A program made the translations under genes and the position numbers. A model generated the notes under the pieces. It saw nothing but the letters and a program-made list of their open reading frames with translations. It did not search any database and was not told the DNA's origin. From NCBI GenBank assembly GCA_000720805.1, contig JODI01000039.1, positions 19,590-83,589 on the forward strand: a stretch of DNA of 64,000 nt, in the 5' to 3' direction. The stretch comes from Streptomyces violaceoruber. GTDB lineage: Bacteria; Actinomycetota; Actinomycetes; Streptomycetales; Streptomycetaceae. This document shows positions 25,452-33,770 of the stretch, in pieces (within the stretch, counting starts at the first letter, position 1; each line of letters opens with the position of its first letter).

Positions 25452-27125
25452 TCAGGCGGTCTGCCGGGCGGCCGCCCGTCCCGCCGTCCGGCCGGAGAAG
25501 AGGCAGCCGCCGAGGAAGGTGCCCTCCAGCGCGTTGTAGCCGTGGACGCCGCCGCCGCCGAAGCCGGCCACCTCACCCGCCGCGTACAGACCGTCGATCG
25601 GCGTGCCGTCGGCGCCCAGGGCGCGGGAGTCGAGGTCGGTCTGGATGCCGCCGAGGGTCTTGCGGGTCAGGGTGTGCAGCTTGACGCCGATGAGCGGGCC
25701 GGCCGCCGGGTCGAGGATGCGGTGCGGGGTGGCGACCCGGCTGAGGCGGTCGCCGATGTAGCGGCGGGCGTTGCGGATGCCCTGCACCTGGGCGTCCTTG
25801 CTGTAGGCGTTGGTGATCTGGAGGTCGCGCGCCTCGATCTGACGCCGGATCCCGGCGGCGTCCAGGAGCGCCTTGTCGGTCAGCCCGTTCATCTTCTCCA
25901 CGAGCTGCTCCAGGTTCGGGGCGGTCACGAAGTCCGCGCCCTTGCGCAGGAAGGCGTCCACCGGACCCGGCGCCCCCTTGCCGAGCACCCGCTCCTTCAG
26001 GAACCCGGCGCGGTCCTTGGCGGTGATGTCGGGGTTCTGCTCGGAGCCCGAGAGTGCGAACTCCTTCTCGATGATCTTCTGGGTGAGGATGAACCAGGAG
26101 TGGTCGTGGCCGGCGATGTCCTCGGTGGTGCGCAGGTACTTGAGGGTGCTGAGGGTGTCGTAGCCGGGCAGGCAGGGGTCGGGCAGCCGGCGGCCCAGGG
26201 CGTCGAACCACATCGAGGACGGGCCGGGCAGGATGCGGATGCCGTGGCCGGGCCAGATCGGGTCCCAGTTCTGCAGGCCCTCGGTGTAGTGCCACATGCG
26301 GTCGCGGTTCACCAGCCGTACGCCCGCGTCGGCGCTGATGTCCAGCATCCGGCCGTCGACGTAGGCGGGCACGCCGGTGACCATGTCGGCGGGCGGGGTG
26401 CCGAGGCGCTCGGGCCAGTAGCGGCGGACGATCTCGTGGTTGGCGCCGATGCCGCCGGTGGTGACGACCACGGCCTGGGCGGTGAGTTCGAAGTCGCCGA
26501 CGCGCTCACGGTTGGAGGCGACACCCCGGGGCGAGTGGTCCGAGGCCAGCACGGTGCCGCGCACACCGCGCGCCGCGCCGTCCTCGACGACCAGTTCGTC
26601 GACCTGGTGGCGGTGGTAGAAGGTGAGCAGCCCGTCGCGCGACGCCTGCTTGGCGTGGTCGACGAAGGGTTCGACGACGCCGGTGCCGGTGCCCCAGGCG
26701 ATGTGGAAGCGGGGCACGGAGTTGCCGTGTCCGTCGGCCCTCAGATCACCGCGTTCGGGCCAGCCGACGGTGGGCAGGAAGCTGATCCCGTGCCCCTGGA
26801 GCCAGGACCGCTTCTCCCCCGCCGCGAACTCGACGTAGGCGCGCGCCCAGCGCACCGCCCAGGAGTCCTCGTCGTCGATCCGGTCGAACTGCGCGCTGCC
26901 CTGCCAGTCGTTCCAGGCGAGGTCGAAGGAGTCCTTGATGCCCAGGCGCCGCTGTTCCGGGGAGTCGACGAGGAACAGCCCGCCGAAGGACCAGAACGCC
27001 TGTCCGCCGAGGTTGGCGGCGTTCTCCTGGTCCACCAGTGCGACCCGGCGGCCCCGGCTGGTGAGTTCGTGAGCCGCGACCAGGCCCGCCAGTCCGGCTC
27101 CGACGACGATGACGTCCGCATCCAT
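25452..27125 (-). CDS. FAD-binding dehydrogenase (KstD / fumarate reductase flavoprotein family)
   Basis: This 557-residue flavoprotein begins with a dinucleotide-binding motif (VIVVGAGLAGLVAAHEL) and ends with the FAD-closing segment GLYAAGEVAGFGGGGVHGYNALEG typical of KstD-like and fumarate-reductase-like dehydrogenases. The substrate, possibly a ketosteroid-like compound, cannot be told. ATG 27125 is chosen; ATG 27146 would add seven residues. It starts 28 bases after the TetR stop and is likely co-transcribed and controlled by that repressor. Confidence 0.85.
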   Translation of the reverse strand: MDADVIVVGAGLAGLVAAHELTSRGRRVALVDQENAANLGGQAFWSFGGLFLVDSPEQRRLGIKDSFDLAWNDWQGSAQFDRIDDEDSWAVRWARAYVEFAAGEKRSWLQGHGISFLPTVGWPERGDLRADGHGNSVPRFHIAWGTGTGVVEPFVDHAKQASRDGLLTFYHRHQVDELVVEDGAARGVRGTVLASDHSPRGVASNRERVGDFELTAQAVVVTTGGIGANHEIVRRYWPERLGTPPADMVTGVPAYVDGRMLDISADAGVRLVNRDRMWHYTEGLQNWDPIWPGHGIRILPGPSSMWFDALGRRLPDPCLPGYDTLSTLKYLRTTEDIAGHDHSWFILTQKIIEKEFALSGSEQNPDITAKDRAGFLKERVLGKGAPGPVDAFLRKGADFVTAPNLEQLVEKMNGLTDKALLDAAGIRRQIEARDLQITNAYSKDAQVQGIRNARRYIGDRLSRVATPHRILDPAAGPLIGVKLHTLTRKTLGGIQTDLDSRALGADGTPIDGLYAAGEVAGFGGGGVHGYNALEGTFLGGCLFSGRTAGRAAARQTA

Positions 27126-27153
27126 GGCGACCGTTGCCCTTCTCATTGGGGTC

Positions 27154-27780
27154 TCATTCGGGAGTGCCGCTGCCGTCGGTCAGCAGGGCGGTGAGCAACT
27201 GCCCCAGCCAGACGCGGGCGTGTTCGACGTCCCGGTCCAGCAGCAGTTGGGTGGTGACGCCGTCGTACGCGGCGACGACCGCGCGGGCGGCGCCGCCGAC
27301 GTCGCCGAGCACGGCGGGCAGCGCGGTGGGCCCGGTGGCCCGGGCGAGCCGGTCCTCGATCGCCCGTCGCAACCGTTCCCGGTGCTCCAGCAGAGTCTGG
27401 GCCACGGCCGGGTCGCGGGCGGCGTGGACCAGGAAGTCGGTCTTCACCAGCAGCCAGTCCACGTCGAGCAGCAGCACGTCGGTGACCCGGGCCACGGACG
27501 CCGGTACGTCGAGTTCGGGCCCGTCGAGGGCGAGCGCCTCGGTCACCTGCTCGGCGATCAGGGCGGCCCGCTGCCGGTAGAGGGCGAAGAACAGTTCGTC
27601 CAGGCTGCCGAAGTTCGAGTAGAACGCGCCGCGGCTGTAGCCGGCCGCGTCGCAGACCTCCTCGATGGAGACCCGCCCGAAGCCCTTGGCCGCGAAGACC
27701 GCGAACGCCGCGTCCAGGAGGTTGGCCCGCGTGCGGACCCGCCGCCTGGTGACGCGCCCGGTCGTCTGCTCCACCGCCAT
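27154..27780 (-). CDS. TetR-family repressor
   Basis: This 208-residue protein has an N-terminal TetR HTH (GRVSIEEVCDAAGYSRGAFYSNFGSLDELF) and a helical ligand-binding C-terminal domain. ATG 27780 has GGAGG six bases upstream; a longer start at 27819 is less likely. Two palindromic sites lie 16-49 bases upstream, so it probably represses itself, the downstream FAD dehydrogenase and perhaps the divergent alkB gene. Confidence 0.88.
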   Translation of the reverse strand: MAVEQTTGRVTRRRVRTRANLLDAAFAVFAAKGFGRVSIEEVCDAAGYSRGAFYSNFGSLDELFFALYRQRAALIAEQVTEALALDGPELDVPASVARVTDVLLLDVDWLLVKTDFLVHAARDPAVAQTLLEHRERLRRAIEDRLARATGPTALPAVLGDVGGAARAVVAAYDGVTTQLLLDRDVEHARVWLGQLLTALLTDGSGTPE

Positions 27781-27795
27781 GTCCGCCCTCCGTTC

Positions 27796-27829
27796 GATAC
27801 AGGAATGTATCCGATACATGGATGTATCG
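27796..27829. promoter_or_regulatory. Two tandem TetR operators
   Basis: GATACA-GGAA-TGTATC (27796-27811) and CGATACATGGATGTATCG (27812-27829) are perfect inverted repeats sharing the half-site GATACA. They abut each other in the gap between the divergent TetR and alkB genes. Confidence 0.75.
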
Positions 27830-27895
27830 AAAGGGCCGGTCAGGGGACAGGATCGATATAGGAACAGACATTCGATTCAGGAGTACGCTGGATCC

Positions 27896-28522
27896 ATGAC
27901 CAGGCACCTCCAGGGCTCCCTCTTCGACCAGACCGACCAGCTGCGGCTCGGCTCTCTCGACGGGATCCGCCGGACCGCGCTCGGCCTCGGCGCCTGGATC
28001 GACGTACTGCCCGGCTGGCTGAGCGGATCCGACGCCCTGTTCGAGCACCTCGCCGCCGAGGTGCCCTGGCGTGCGGAGCGCCGGAAGATGTACGACCACG
28101 TCGTGGACGTACCGCGACTTCTGGCCTTCTACGGCGCGGACGACCCGCTGCCGCACCCCCTGCTGACCGAGGCGCGCGAGATGCTGTCCGCCCACTACGC
28201 CGAGGAGTTGGGCGAACCCTTCACCACGGCCGGACTGTGCTACTACCGCTACGGCCGGGACAGCGTCGCCTGGCACGGGGACCGGACCGGGCGGGGCGCG
28301 CACGAGGACACGATGGTCGCGATCCTCTCCGTCGGCACCCCCAGGGACCTGCTGCTGCGGCCGACGCGTGGCGGCGACACGGTCCGCCGGCCCCTGGGAC
28401 ACGGCGACCTGATCGTGATGGGCGGATCCTGCCAGCGCACCTGGGAGCACTCCATCCCCAAGAGCACACGTGCCGCGGGACCGCGGATCAGCATCCAGTT
28501 CCGCCCGCACGGCGTGCACTGA
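27896..28522 (+). CDS. alkB: AlkB-family Fe(II)/2-oxoglutarate dioxygenase
   Basis: This 208-residue protein carries the AlkB catalytic core: YYRYGRDSVAWHGD gives the HxD iron ligands, WEHSIPK supplies the second His, and RISIQFRP supplies the 2-oxoglutarate-binding Arg. It should remove methyl groups from alkylated DNA or RNA bases. ATG 27896 has AGGAG upstream. It is divergent from the TetR gene and may share its operators. Confidence 0.88.
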   Translation: MTRHLQGSLFDQTDQLRLGSLDGIRRTALGLGAWIDVLPGWLSGSDALFEHLAAEVPWRAERRKMYDHVVDVPRLLAFYGADDPLPHPLLTEAREMLSAHYAEELGEPFTTAGLCYYRYGRDSVAWHGDRTGRGAHEDTMVAILSVGTPRDLLLRPTRGGDTVRRPLGHGDLIVMGGSCQRTWEHSIPKSTRAAGPRISIQFRPHGVH

Positions 28523-28577
28523 CCCACCAGGACGGCGTGCTCTGGGGCGGAGAGGCGGCTGCTTCGGACCACGCGGG

Positions 28578-28610
28578 GGCTGCCTCCGGCGGACGGTGCC
28601 GGAGGCAGCC
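28578..28610 (+). terminator. Hairpin terminator after alkB
   Basis: GGCTGCCTCCGGC (28578-28590) pairs perfectly with GCCGGAGGCAGCC (28598-28610) around seven bases, 56 bases after the alkB stop. No T-run follows. Confidence 0.75.
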
Positions 28611-28810
28611 TCACGACCGCCCTGGCACCGTCCGACGGCATGATCACGGGGGCCACCGCAGCGGTCCGGCCCGCGGCGTCAACTCACCCAGGACCGGGGC
28701 TCGTTCAAGCGGGCTTCCGGTTCGGCCGGTAGCGGACCCGCCGACTCCGCCCGTCTCCACGTCTGCTTTGCTGTCCCCGTTCGAGCAGGAACCTCACACC
28801 CGGGACGATC

Positions 28811-29557
28811 ATGCGGCCAGACGTGCAGCAAGTAGCCGACGGCGCCTATCTGGTGCACGGCAGCAACACCAACTGGGTGATCCTCACCGACGGGGACACC
28901 GCGACGCTGGTCGACACCGGCTACCCCGGTGACCGGGAGCGGCTCCTCGCCTCCCTCGCGGAGGTGGGCAGTTCACCGGAGGCGGTTCAGGCGGTGCTGA
29001 TCACCCACGCGCACAACGACCACCTGGGCTCCGCCGAGTACCTGCGCGGCGGGTACGGCATGCCCGTGTATCTGCACGAGGCCGAAGTGCCGCATGCCCG
29101 GCGGGAGTTCCTGCACCAGGTGAGTGTCGGGACCGTCCTGCGGAACGGCTGGCGTCCCGGTGTCCTGCCGTGGGCCGTGCACGCGATCCGCTCGGGCGGC
29201 ACCGCCCATGTCCCGGTCGCGTCCCCGCAGCCGTTCCCGACGGCGGGTCCGCTCGACCTGCCCGGCCGGCCCGTGCCCGTGCACACGCCCGGCCACACCG
29301 ACGGGCACACCGCCTACCACCTCCCGGACCGGGGCATCGTGATCTCGGGCGACGCCCTGGTCAGCGGTCACCCGACCTCCCGGACCAAGGGTCCCCAGCT
29401 GCTGCCCGACATGTTCCACCACGAGCGGACCCGCGCCGTGGCCTCGCTGGAGGTGTTCGAAGGGCTGGAGGGCGACCTGCTGCTGCCGGGTCACGGTCCC
29501 GCGTACCGCGGTCCGGTCCGTGAAGCGGCACTTCAGGCCCGGGAGCGTGCCCTTTAA
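28811..29557 (+). CDS. MBL-fold metallo-hydrolase
   Basis: This 248-residue protein has the metallo-beta-lactamase metal motif THAHNDHLG, then a later His in HTPGHTDGHTAYH, an Asp in ISGDALVSGHP and a final LLPGHGPAY His. These supply a dinuclear zinc site. The substrate is unknown. It starts 200 bases after the alkB terminator and is followed on the same strand by DUF4032. Confidence 0.88.
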   Translation: MRPDVQQVADGAYLVHGSNTNWVILTDGDTATLVDTGYPGDRERLLASLAEVGSSPEAVQAVLITHAHNDHLGSAEYLRGGYGMPVYLHEAEVPHARREFLHQVSVGTVLRNGWRPGVLPWAVHAIRSGGTAHVPVASPQPFPTAGPLDLPGRPVPVHTPGHTDGHTAYHLPDRGIVISGDALVSGHPTSRTKGPQLLPDMFHHERTRAVASLEVFEGLEGDLLLPGHGPAYRGPVREAALQARERAL

Positions 29558-29619
29558 GGTGAGGTGACGATCACCGGCGAGCCAGCGGCACGCCACAGGC
29601 GACAAAGGACACGCGACCC

Positions 29620-30858
29620 ATGGCCCTGCAGATCAGCGCGACCAACCCGGAGCATCCCGCGCTCCTGCTCGAACTGCCGTGGCACCTTCCCCTGGAGGAA
29701 TGGCCCGACGAATACCTGGTGCCGCTGCCGCGCGGTATCTCCCGCCACGTCGTGCGGTACGCCCGCGCCGGCGACGAGGTGATCGCCGTCAAGGAACTCG
29801 CCGAACGCCCGGCGCTGCGCGAGTACGAGCTGCTGCGCGACCTGGACCGGCTCGGCATCCCCGCGGTCGACCCGCTGGCCGTGGTCACCGGACGCGTCGA
29901 CGGCGACGACGCCCCGCTGGAGCCGGTGCTGGTCACCCGGCACCTGGGCGGCTCGATGCCGTACCGGTCGATGTTCGAGACCACCATGCGCCCGGCGACC
30001 ATGCACCGGCTGATGGACGCGCTCGCCGTGCTCCTGGTGCGGCTGCACCTCGCCGGGTTCGCCTGGGGCGACTGCTCGCTGTCCAACACGCTGTTCCGGC
30101 GGGACGCGGGCGCCTACGCCGCCTATCTGGTCGACGCGGAGACCGGCGACCTGCACGCGCAGCTCAGCAGCGGGCAGCGCGACTACGACCTGGACCTGGC
30201 CCGGGTGAACATCAGCGGCGAACTGCTCGACCTGGAGGCGTCCGGGGCGCTGCACCCGTCCGTGGACCCGATCGAGTTCGGAATGGAGATCTGCGCCCGC
30301 TACGGGGGACTGTGGCAGGAGCTCACTCGCAGGTCCGTCTACCCGGCGGGCAAGTACCAGTACATCGAGCGCCGCATCCGCCGCCTCAACGACCTCGGTT
30401 TCGACGTGGCGGAGATGCAGATCGAGCACTCCTCCAACGGCGACACGGTCACCTTCGTGCCCAAGGTCGTGGACGCGGGCCACCACCAGCGCCAGCTGCT
30501 GCGGCTGACCGGCCTGGACACCGAGGAGAACCAGGCCCGTCGGCTGCTCAACGACCTGGAGAGCTGGATGGCCACCCAGGACGACTACGCCCCGGGCGAC
30601 CCGCTGGCGGCCCGCCCGGAGGTACTCGCGCACCGCTGGGTACGGGACGTGTTCCGTCCCACCGTGCGGGCCGTTCCACTGGAACTGCGCGGCTCGATGG
30701 ACGCGGCGGAGATCTACCACCAACTCCTGGAGCACCGTTGGTACCTGTCCGAGCGGGCGCAGCACGACATCGGACTGGACACGGCGGTGGACGACTACAT
30801 CAAGAACATCCTCCCCAAGGCGCGCGAGACGCTCCAGCCCAGCCCCACCGCCGACTGA
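29620..30858 (+). CDS. DUF4032 protein with kinase-like N-terminus
   Basis: This 412-residue protein matches the DUF4032 family (IEFGMEICARYGGLWQELT, KYQYIERRIRRLNDLGFDV). The N-terminal ~190 residues resemble a lipopolysaccharide-kinase-like fold: VIAVKELAER could be the beta3 Lys, GFAWGDCSLSNTLF resembles a catalytic loop, and LVDAETGDL a metal-binding Asp. Kinase activity has not been established for the family as far as I know. It follows the MBL gene by 62 bases. Confidence 0.8.
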   Translation: MALQISATNPEHPALLLELPWHLPLEEWPDEYLVPLPRGISRHVVRYARAGDEVIAVKELAERPALREYELLRDLDRLGIPAVDPLAVVTGRVDGDDAPLEPVLVTRHLGGSMPYRSMFETTMRPATMHRLMDALAVLLVRLHLAGFAWGDCSLSNTLFRRDAGAYAAYLVDAETGDLHAQLSSGQRDYDLDLARVNISGELLDLEASGALHPSVDPIEFGMEICARYGGLWQELTRRSVYPAGKYQYIERRIRRLNDLGFDVAEMQIEHSSNGDTVTFVPKVVDAGHHQRQLLRLTGLDTEENQARRLLNDLESWMATQDDYAPGDPLAARPEVLAHRWVRDVFRPTVRAVPLELRGSMDAAEIYHQLLEHRWYLSERAQHDIGLDTAVDDYIKNILPKARETLQPSPTAD

Positions 30859-30888
30859 CGGGCGCCGAACCGGCCGCCGCCTGCCGCC

Positions 30889-31761
30889 TCAGACGGGCGG
30901 CACCACGGCCACCGGGCAGCCGGCGTGGTGCAGCACGCCATGGGCCACCGATCCGATGCGGGCGCCGACCGCCGTACGGTGGGCGCGGCGCCCGACGACC
31001 ATCAACTGCGCCGCCTGGGCCGCCGACAGCAGCACCTGCCCGGCGCTGCCCATCTCCACCTGCTCGACGACCGGCACCTCGGGGAAGCGGTCCCGCCACG
31101 GCTCCAGCGCCGCGGCCAGGGCCCTCTCCTCGTACGGCTCCAGGCCGCCGGCCTCGTCGAGGAGCTTGAGGGAACCGGGGCTGTACGCGAAGACCGGCGG
31201 CAACGTCCAGGCCCGTACCGCGCGGACGGTGGCACCGCGCGTCGCGGCTGTCTCGAACGCGAACCGCAGCGCCTCGGCGCTGTCCTCGGGATCGCCCTGC
31301 TGGCCCACGACGATCTCGCGGCCCGCCGCCTCGGCCGCGGGCTCGTCACCGGCGCGTACCAGGACGACCGGCCGGGTGGCCTCGACGATCACCTGCTGGC
31401 CCACCGAGCCGAGCAGGAAGCCCATGACCCGCCCGTGCCCGCGCGAGCCGAGGACCAGCATCTCGGCCTCGTCCGCGGCGGCCACCAGCGTCTCGGCGTC
31501 GGCGCCCTCCAGCACGTCGGTGGACACCTCCAGCTCCGGGTGGTGCTCGGTGACGGTCCGGGCGGCCTCTCCGACCGCCTCCTTGGCCCAGCCGATCTGG
31601 ACCTCGGGGTCCGCCGCCTCGATCGCCTCGTGCGCCTGGTACCGCCAGGCGTGCACCACCCGCAGCGCCAGCTTCCGGCGGACCGCCTCCCGGGCCGCCC
31701 AGGCCAGCGCGGCCAGGCTCTCCTCGGTTCCGTCGACCCCTGCCGTGATCGGGCGCGTCAT
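30889..31761 (-). CDS. Tandem universal stress protein (two Usp domains)
   Basis: This 290-residue protein has two Usp domains. The first (residues 1-140) ends with the ATP-binding GSRGHGRVMGFLLGSV motif; the second (~155-290) has a diverged form, VGRRAHRTAVGARIGSV. Such proteins bind ATP and are induced by starvation or hypoxia. ATG 31761 has GGAGG about 11 bases upstream, and a GGGTAC hexamer lies further upstream. It converges with the DUF4032 gene after 30 bases. Confidence 0.9.
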   Translation of the reverse strand: MTRPITAGVDGTEESLAALAWAAREAVRRKLALRVVHAWRYQAHEAIEAADPEVQIGWAKEAVGEAARTVTEHHPELEVSTDVLEGADAETLVAAADEAEMLVLGSRGHGRVMGFLLGSVGQQVIVEATRPVVLVRAGDEPAAEAAGREIVVGQQGDPEDSAEALRFAFETAATRGATVRAVRAWTLPPVFAYSPGSLKLLDEAGGLEPYEERALAAALEPWRDRFPEVPVVEQVEMGSAGQVLLSAAQAAQLMVVGRRAHRTAVGARIGSVAHGVLHHAGCPVAVVPPV

Positions 31762-31797
31762 GCTGTCCGGCCTCCCTGCGTCGTGGTCCCGTGACCG

Positions 31798-31803
31798 GTA
31801 CCC
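31798..31803 (-). promoter_or_regulatory. SigB-type -10 hexamer upstream of Usp
   Basis: GGGTAC on the minus strand lies 37 bases before the Usp start. No perfect GNNTN element is found 14-16 bases upstream, so the match is partial. Confidence 0.35.
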
Positions 31804-31990
31804 AGTCTTCACCACCCTGACGACATGACGTGGCAATGGGGGAAAAAGGTGGTCGTGGACTCGGTCTTTCCGATGGCCGCCGGGCCGCTGGGGGCCGAGG
31901 CGCTCGGGTGGGCGAGGCCGCTGATCCGGGCCGCGTTGACCGTACGTGCTGTGCCGTGTACCGAGAGCGCACTGCCTCCGGTATCCCGGA

Positions 31991-32078
31991 GCGAACCCGT
32001 AGGATCGAACATACGATGACCGGGAGCCGGCGCGGTGGCTGAAAGGCAACGGGTTCGCCGTGCCGTCGGTTCGATCCT
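31991..32078 (+). promoter_or_regulatory. Crossed inverted repeats upstream of the receiver-reductase operon
   Basis: GCGAACCC (31991-31998) is complementary to GGGTTCGC (32051-32058), and AGGATCGAAC (32001-32010) to GTTCGATCCT (32069-32078). The order A-B-A'-B' would make a pseudoknot if transcribed, or paired protein sites on DNA. TAGGAT (32000-32005) is a -10-like box overlapping B. Confidence 0.45.
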
Positions 32079-32093
32079 CGGGGTGGGAGACGT

Positions 32094-33770
32094 ATGGCAC
32101 AGGCCGCCGACGCAGCGCGGACCGTCATCTTGACCGTGGACGACGACCCGGGGGTCTCCCGTGCCGTCGCGCGGGACCTGAGGCGGCGCTACGGCGAGTC
32201 GTACCGGATCGTGCGCGCGGAGTCCGGTGAGTCCGCGCTGGAGGCGCTGCGCGAGCTGAAACTGCGCGGCGATCTGGTGGCGGTGATCCTGGCGGACTAC
32301 CGGATGCCGCAGATGAACGGCATCGAGTTCCTGGAACAGGCCCTGGACGTGTATCCGGGCGCACGACGGGTGCTGCTGACCGCGTACGCGGACACGAACG
32401 CGGCGATCGACGCGATCAACGTCGTCGACCTCGACCACTATCTCCTCAAGCCGTGGGACCCGCCCGAGGAGAAGCTCTACCCGGTCCTGGACGACCTCCT
32501 GGAGGCCTGGCGGGGCAGCGACTTCCGGCCGGTGCCCGCCACCAAGGTGGTCGGACACCGCTGGTCGGCGCGGTCCTCGGAGGTGCGGGAGTTCCTGGCC
32601 CGCAACCAGGTGCCCTACCGCTGGTACTCGGCGGACGAGCCGGAGGGGCAGCGGCTGCTGGCGGCGGCGGGGCTGGACGCGCAGCGGCTGCCGCTGGTGA
32701 TCACCCCGGACGGCACCCCGCTCGTCGAGCCGGAGGCGCCCGAACTGGCGGCGCGGGTGGGGCTGGCCACGACTCCGGCGGCGGACTTCTACGACCTCGT
32801 CGTCATCGGCGGCGGCCCGGCCGGACTTGGCTCCGCCGTGTACGGGGCCTCCGAGGGGCTGCGGACGGTGCTGGTCGAGCGGTCGGCGACCGGCGGTCAG
32901 GCCGGGCAGAGTTCCCGCATCGAGAACTACCTCGGTTTCCCCGACGGCGTGTCGGGAGGCCAGCTCACCGACCGGGCGCGCCGTCAGGCGGCGAAGTTCG
33001 GCGCCGAGATCCTCACCGCACGGGAGGTGACGGGGCTGGAGGTCAACGGCTCCGCGCGGGTCGTGCGGTTCTCTGACGGCTCCGCCATCGCCGCGCACAG
33101 CGTGATCCTGGCGACGGGCGTGTCGTACCGGCAGCTGAACGCTCCGGGCACCTCCGACCTGACCGGCTGCGGCGTGTTCTACGGCTCGGCGCTGACCGAG
33201 GCGTCCTCCTGCCAGGGCCACGACGTGTACATCGTCGGCGGCGCCAACTCCGCCGGGCAGGCGGCGATGTACCTGGCCCGGGGTGCCAAGTCGGTGACCC
33301 TGCTGGTGCGCGGGGAGTCGCTGGCCGCGTCGATGTCGCACTACCTGATCCAGCAGATCGAGGAGGCGCCGAACATCTCGGTGCGCTGCGGCACGGTGGT
33401 GGAGGCCGCGCACGGCTCCGGGCGCCTGGAGCAGTTGACGCTGCGGGACGTGGCGAGCGGACGGACCGAACTCGTCGACGCGCAGTGGATGTTCGTGTTC
33501 ATCGGCGCGGCCCCGCTGACCGACTGGCTGGACGGTGCCGTGCTGCGGGACGACCACGGGTTCATCCTGGCCGGACCCGACCTGACCCCCGACGGGCGGC
33601 CGCCGGCCGACTGGGAGCTGGACCGGCCGCCGTACCACCTGGAGACCAATATTCCGGGCGTGTTCGTCGCGGGCGACGCGCGCGCAGAGTCGGCGAAGCG
33701 GGTCGCGTCCGCCGTCGGAGAGGGAGCCATGGCCGTGATGCTCGTCCACCGTTATCTGGAGCAGTCATGA
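32094..33770 (+). CDS. Receiver - thioredoxin-reductase-like flavoprotein fusion
   Basis: This 558-residue protein has a response-regulator receiver (residues 1-135, VDDDPG and phospho-acceptor Asp68 in LADYRMP), a cysteine-less glutaredoxin-like segment (~148-215), then a thioredoxin-reductase-like module with two nucleotide motifs (VVIGGGPAGLGSAVYGA and VYIVGGANSAGQAAMYL) and a terminal VFVAGDARAESAKRVASAVGEG. Where thioredoxin reductase has its CxxC pair, this protein reads FYGSALTEA, so the redox dithiol is absent. It overlaps the histidine-kinase gene by ATGA; phosphorylation by that kinase is likely. GGGAG precedes ATG 32094. Confidence 0.88.
   Translation: MAQAADAARTVILTVDDDPGVSRAVARDLRRRYGESYRIVRAESGESALEALRELKLRGDLVAVILADYRMPQMNGIEFLEQALDVYPGARRVLLTAYADTNAAIDAINVVDLDHYLLKPWDPPEEKLYPVLDDLLEAWRGSDFRPVPATKVVGHRWSARSSEVREFLARNQVPYRWYSADEPEGQRLLAAAGLDAQRLPLVITPDGTPLVEPEAPELAARVGLATTPAADFYDLVVIGGGPAGLGSAVYGASEGLRTVLVERSATGGQAGQSSRIENYLGFPDGVSGGQLTDRARRQAAKFGAEILTAREVTGLEVNGSARVVRFSDGSAIAAHSVILATGVSYRQLNAPGTSDLTGCGVFYGSALTEASSCQGHDVYIVGGANSAGQAAMYLARGAKSVTLLVRGESLAASMSHYLIQQIEEAPNISVRCGTVVEAAHGSGRLEQLTLRDVASGRTELVDAQWMFVFIGAAPLTDWLDGAVLRDDHGFILAGPDLTPDGRPPADWELDRPPYHLETNIPGVFVAGDARAESAKRVASAVGEGAMAVMLVHRYLEQS

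Larger units (their letters stand above)
31762..32093. other. 332-base divergent regulatory interval
   Basis: No gene is visible between the Usp gene and the receiver-reductase gene. It holds the Usp ribosome site, a SigB-type -10 for Usp, a TAGGAT -10-like box at 32000-32005 and two crossed inverted repeats at 31991-32078. Confidence 0.55.

Noticed and set aside
32061..32085. tRNA T-arm-like sequence (GGTTCGATCC)
   Set aside because: The flanks do not pair as a T-stem and no other tRNA arms are present; it is explained by the inverted repeat with 32001-32010.
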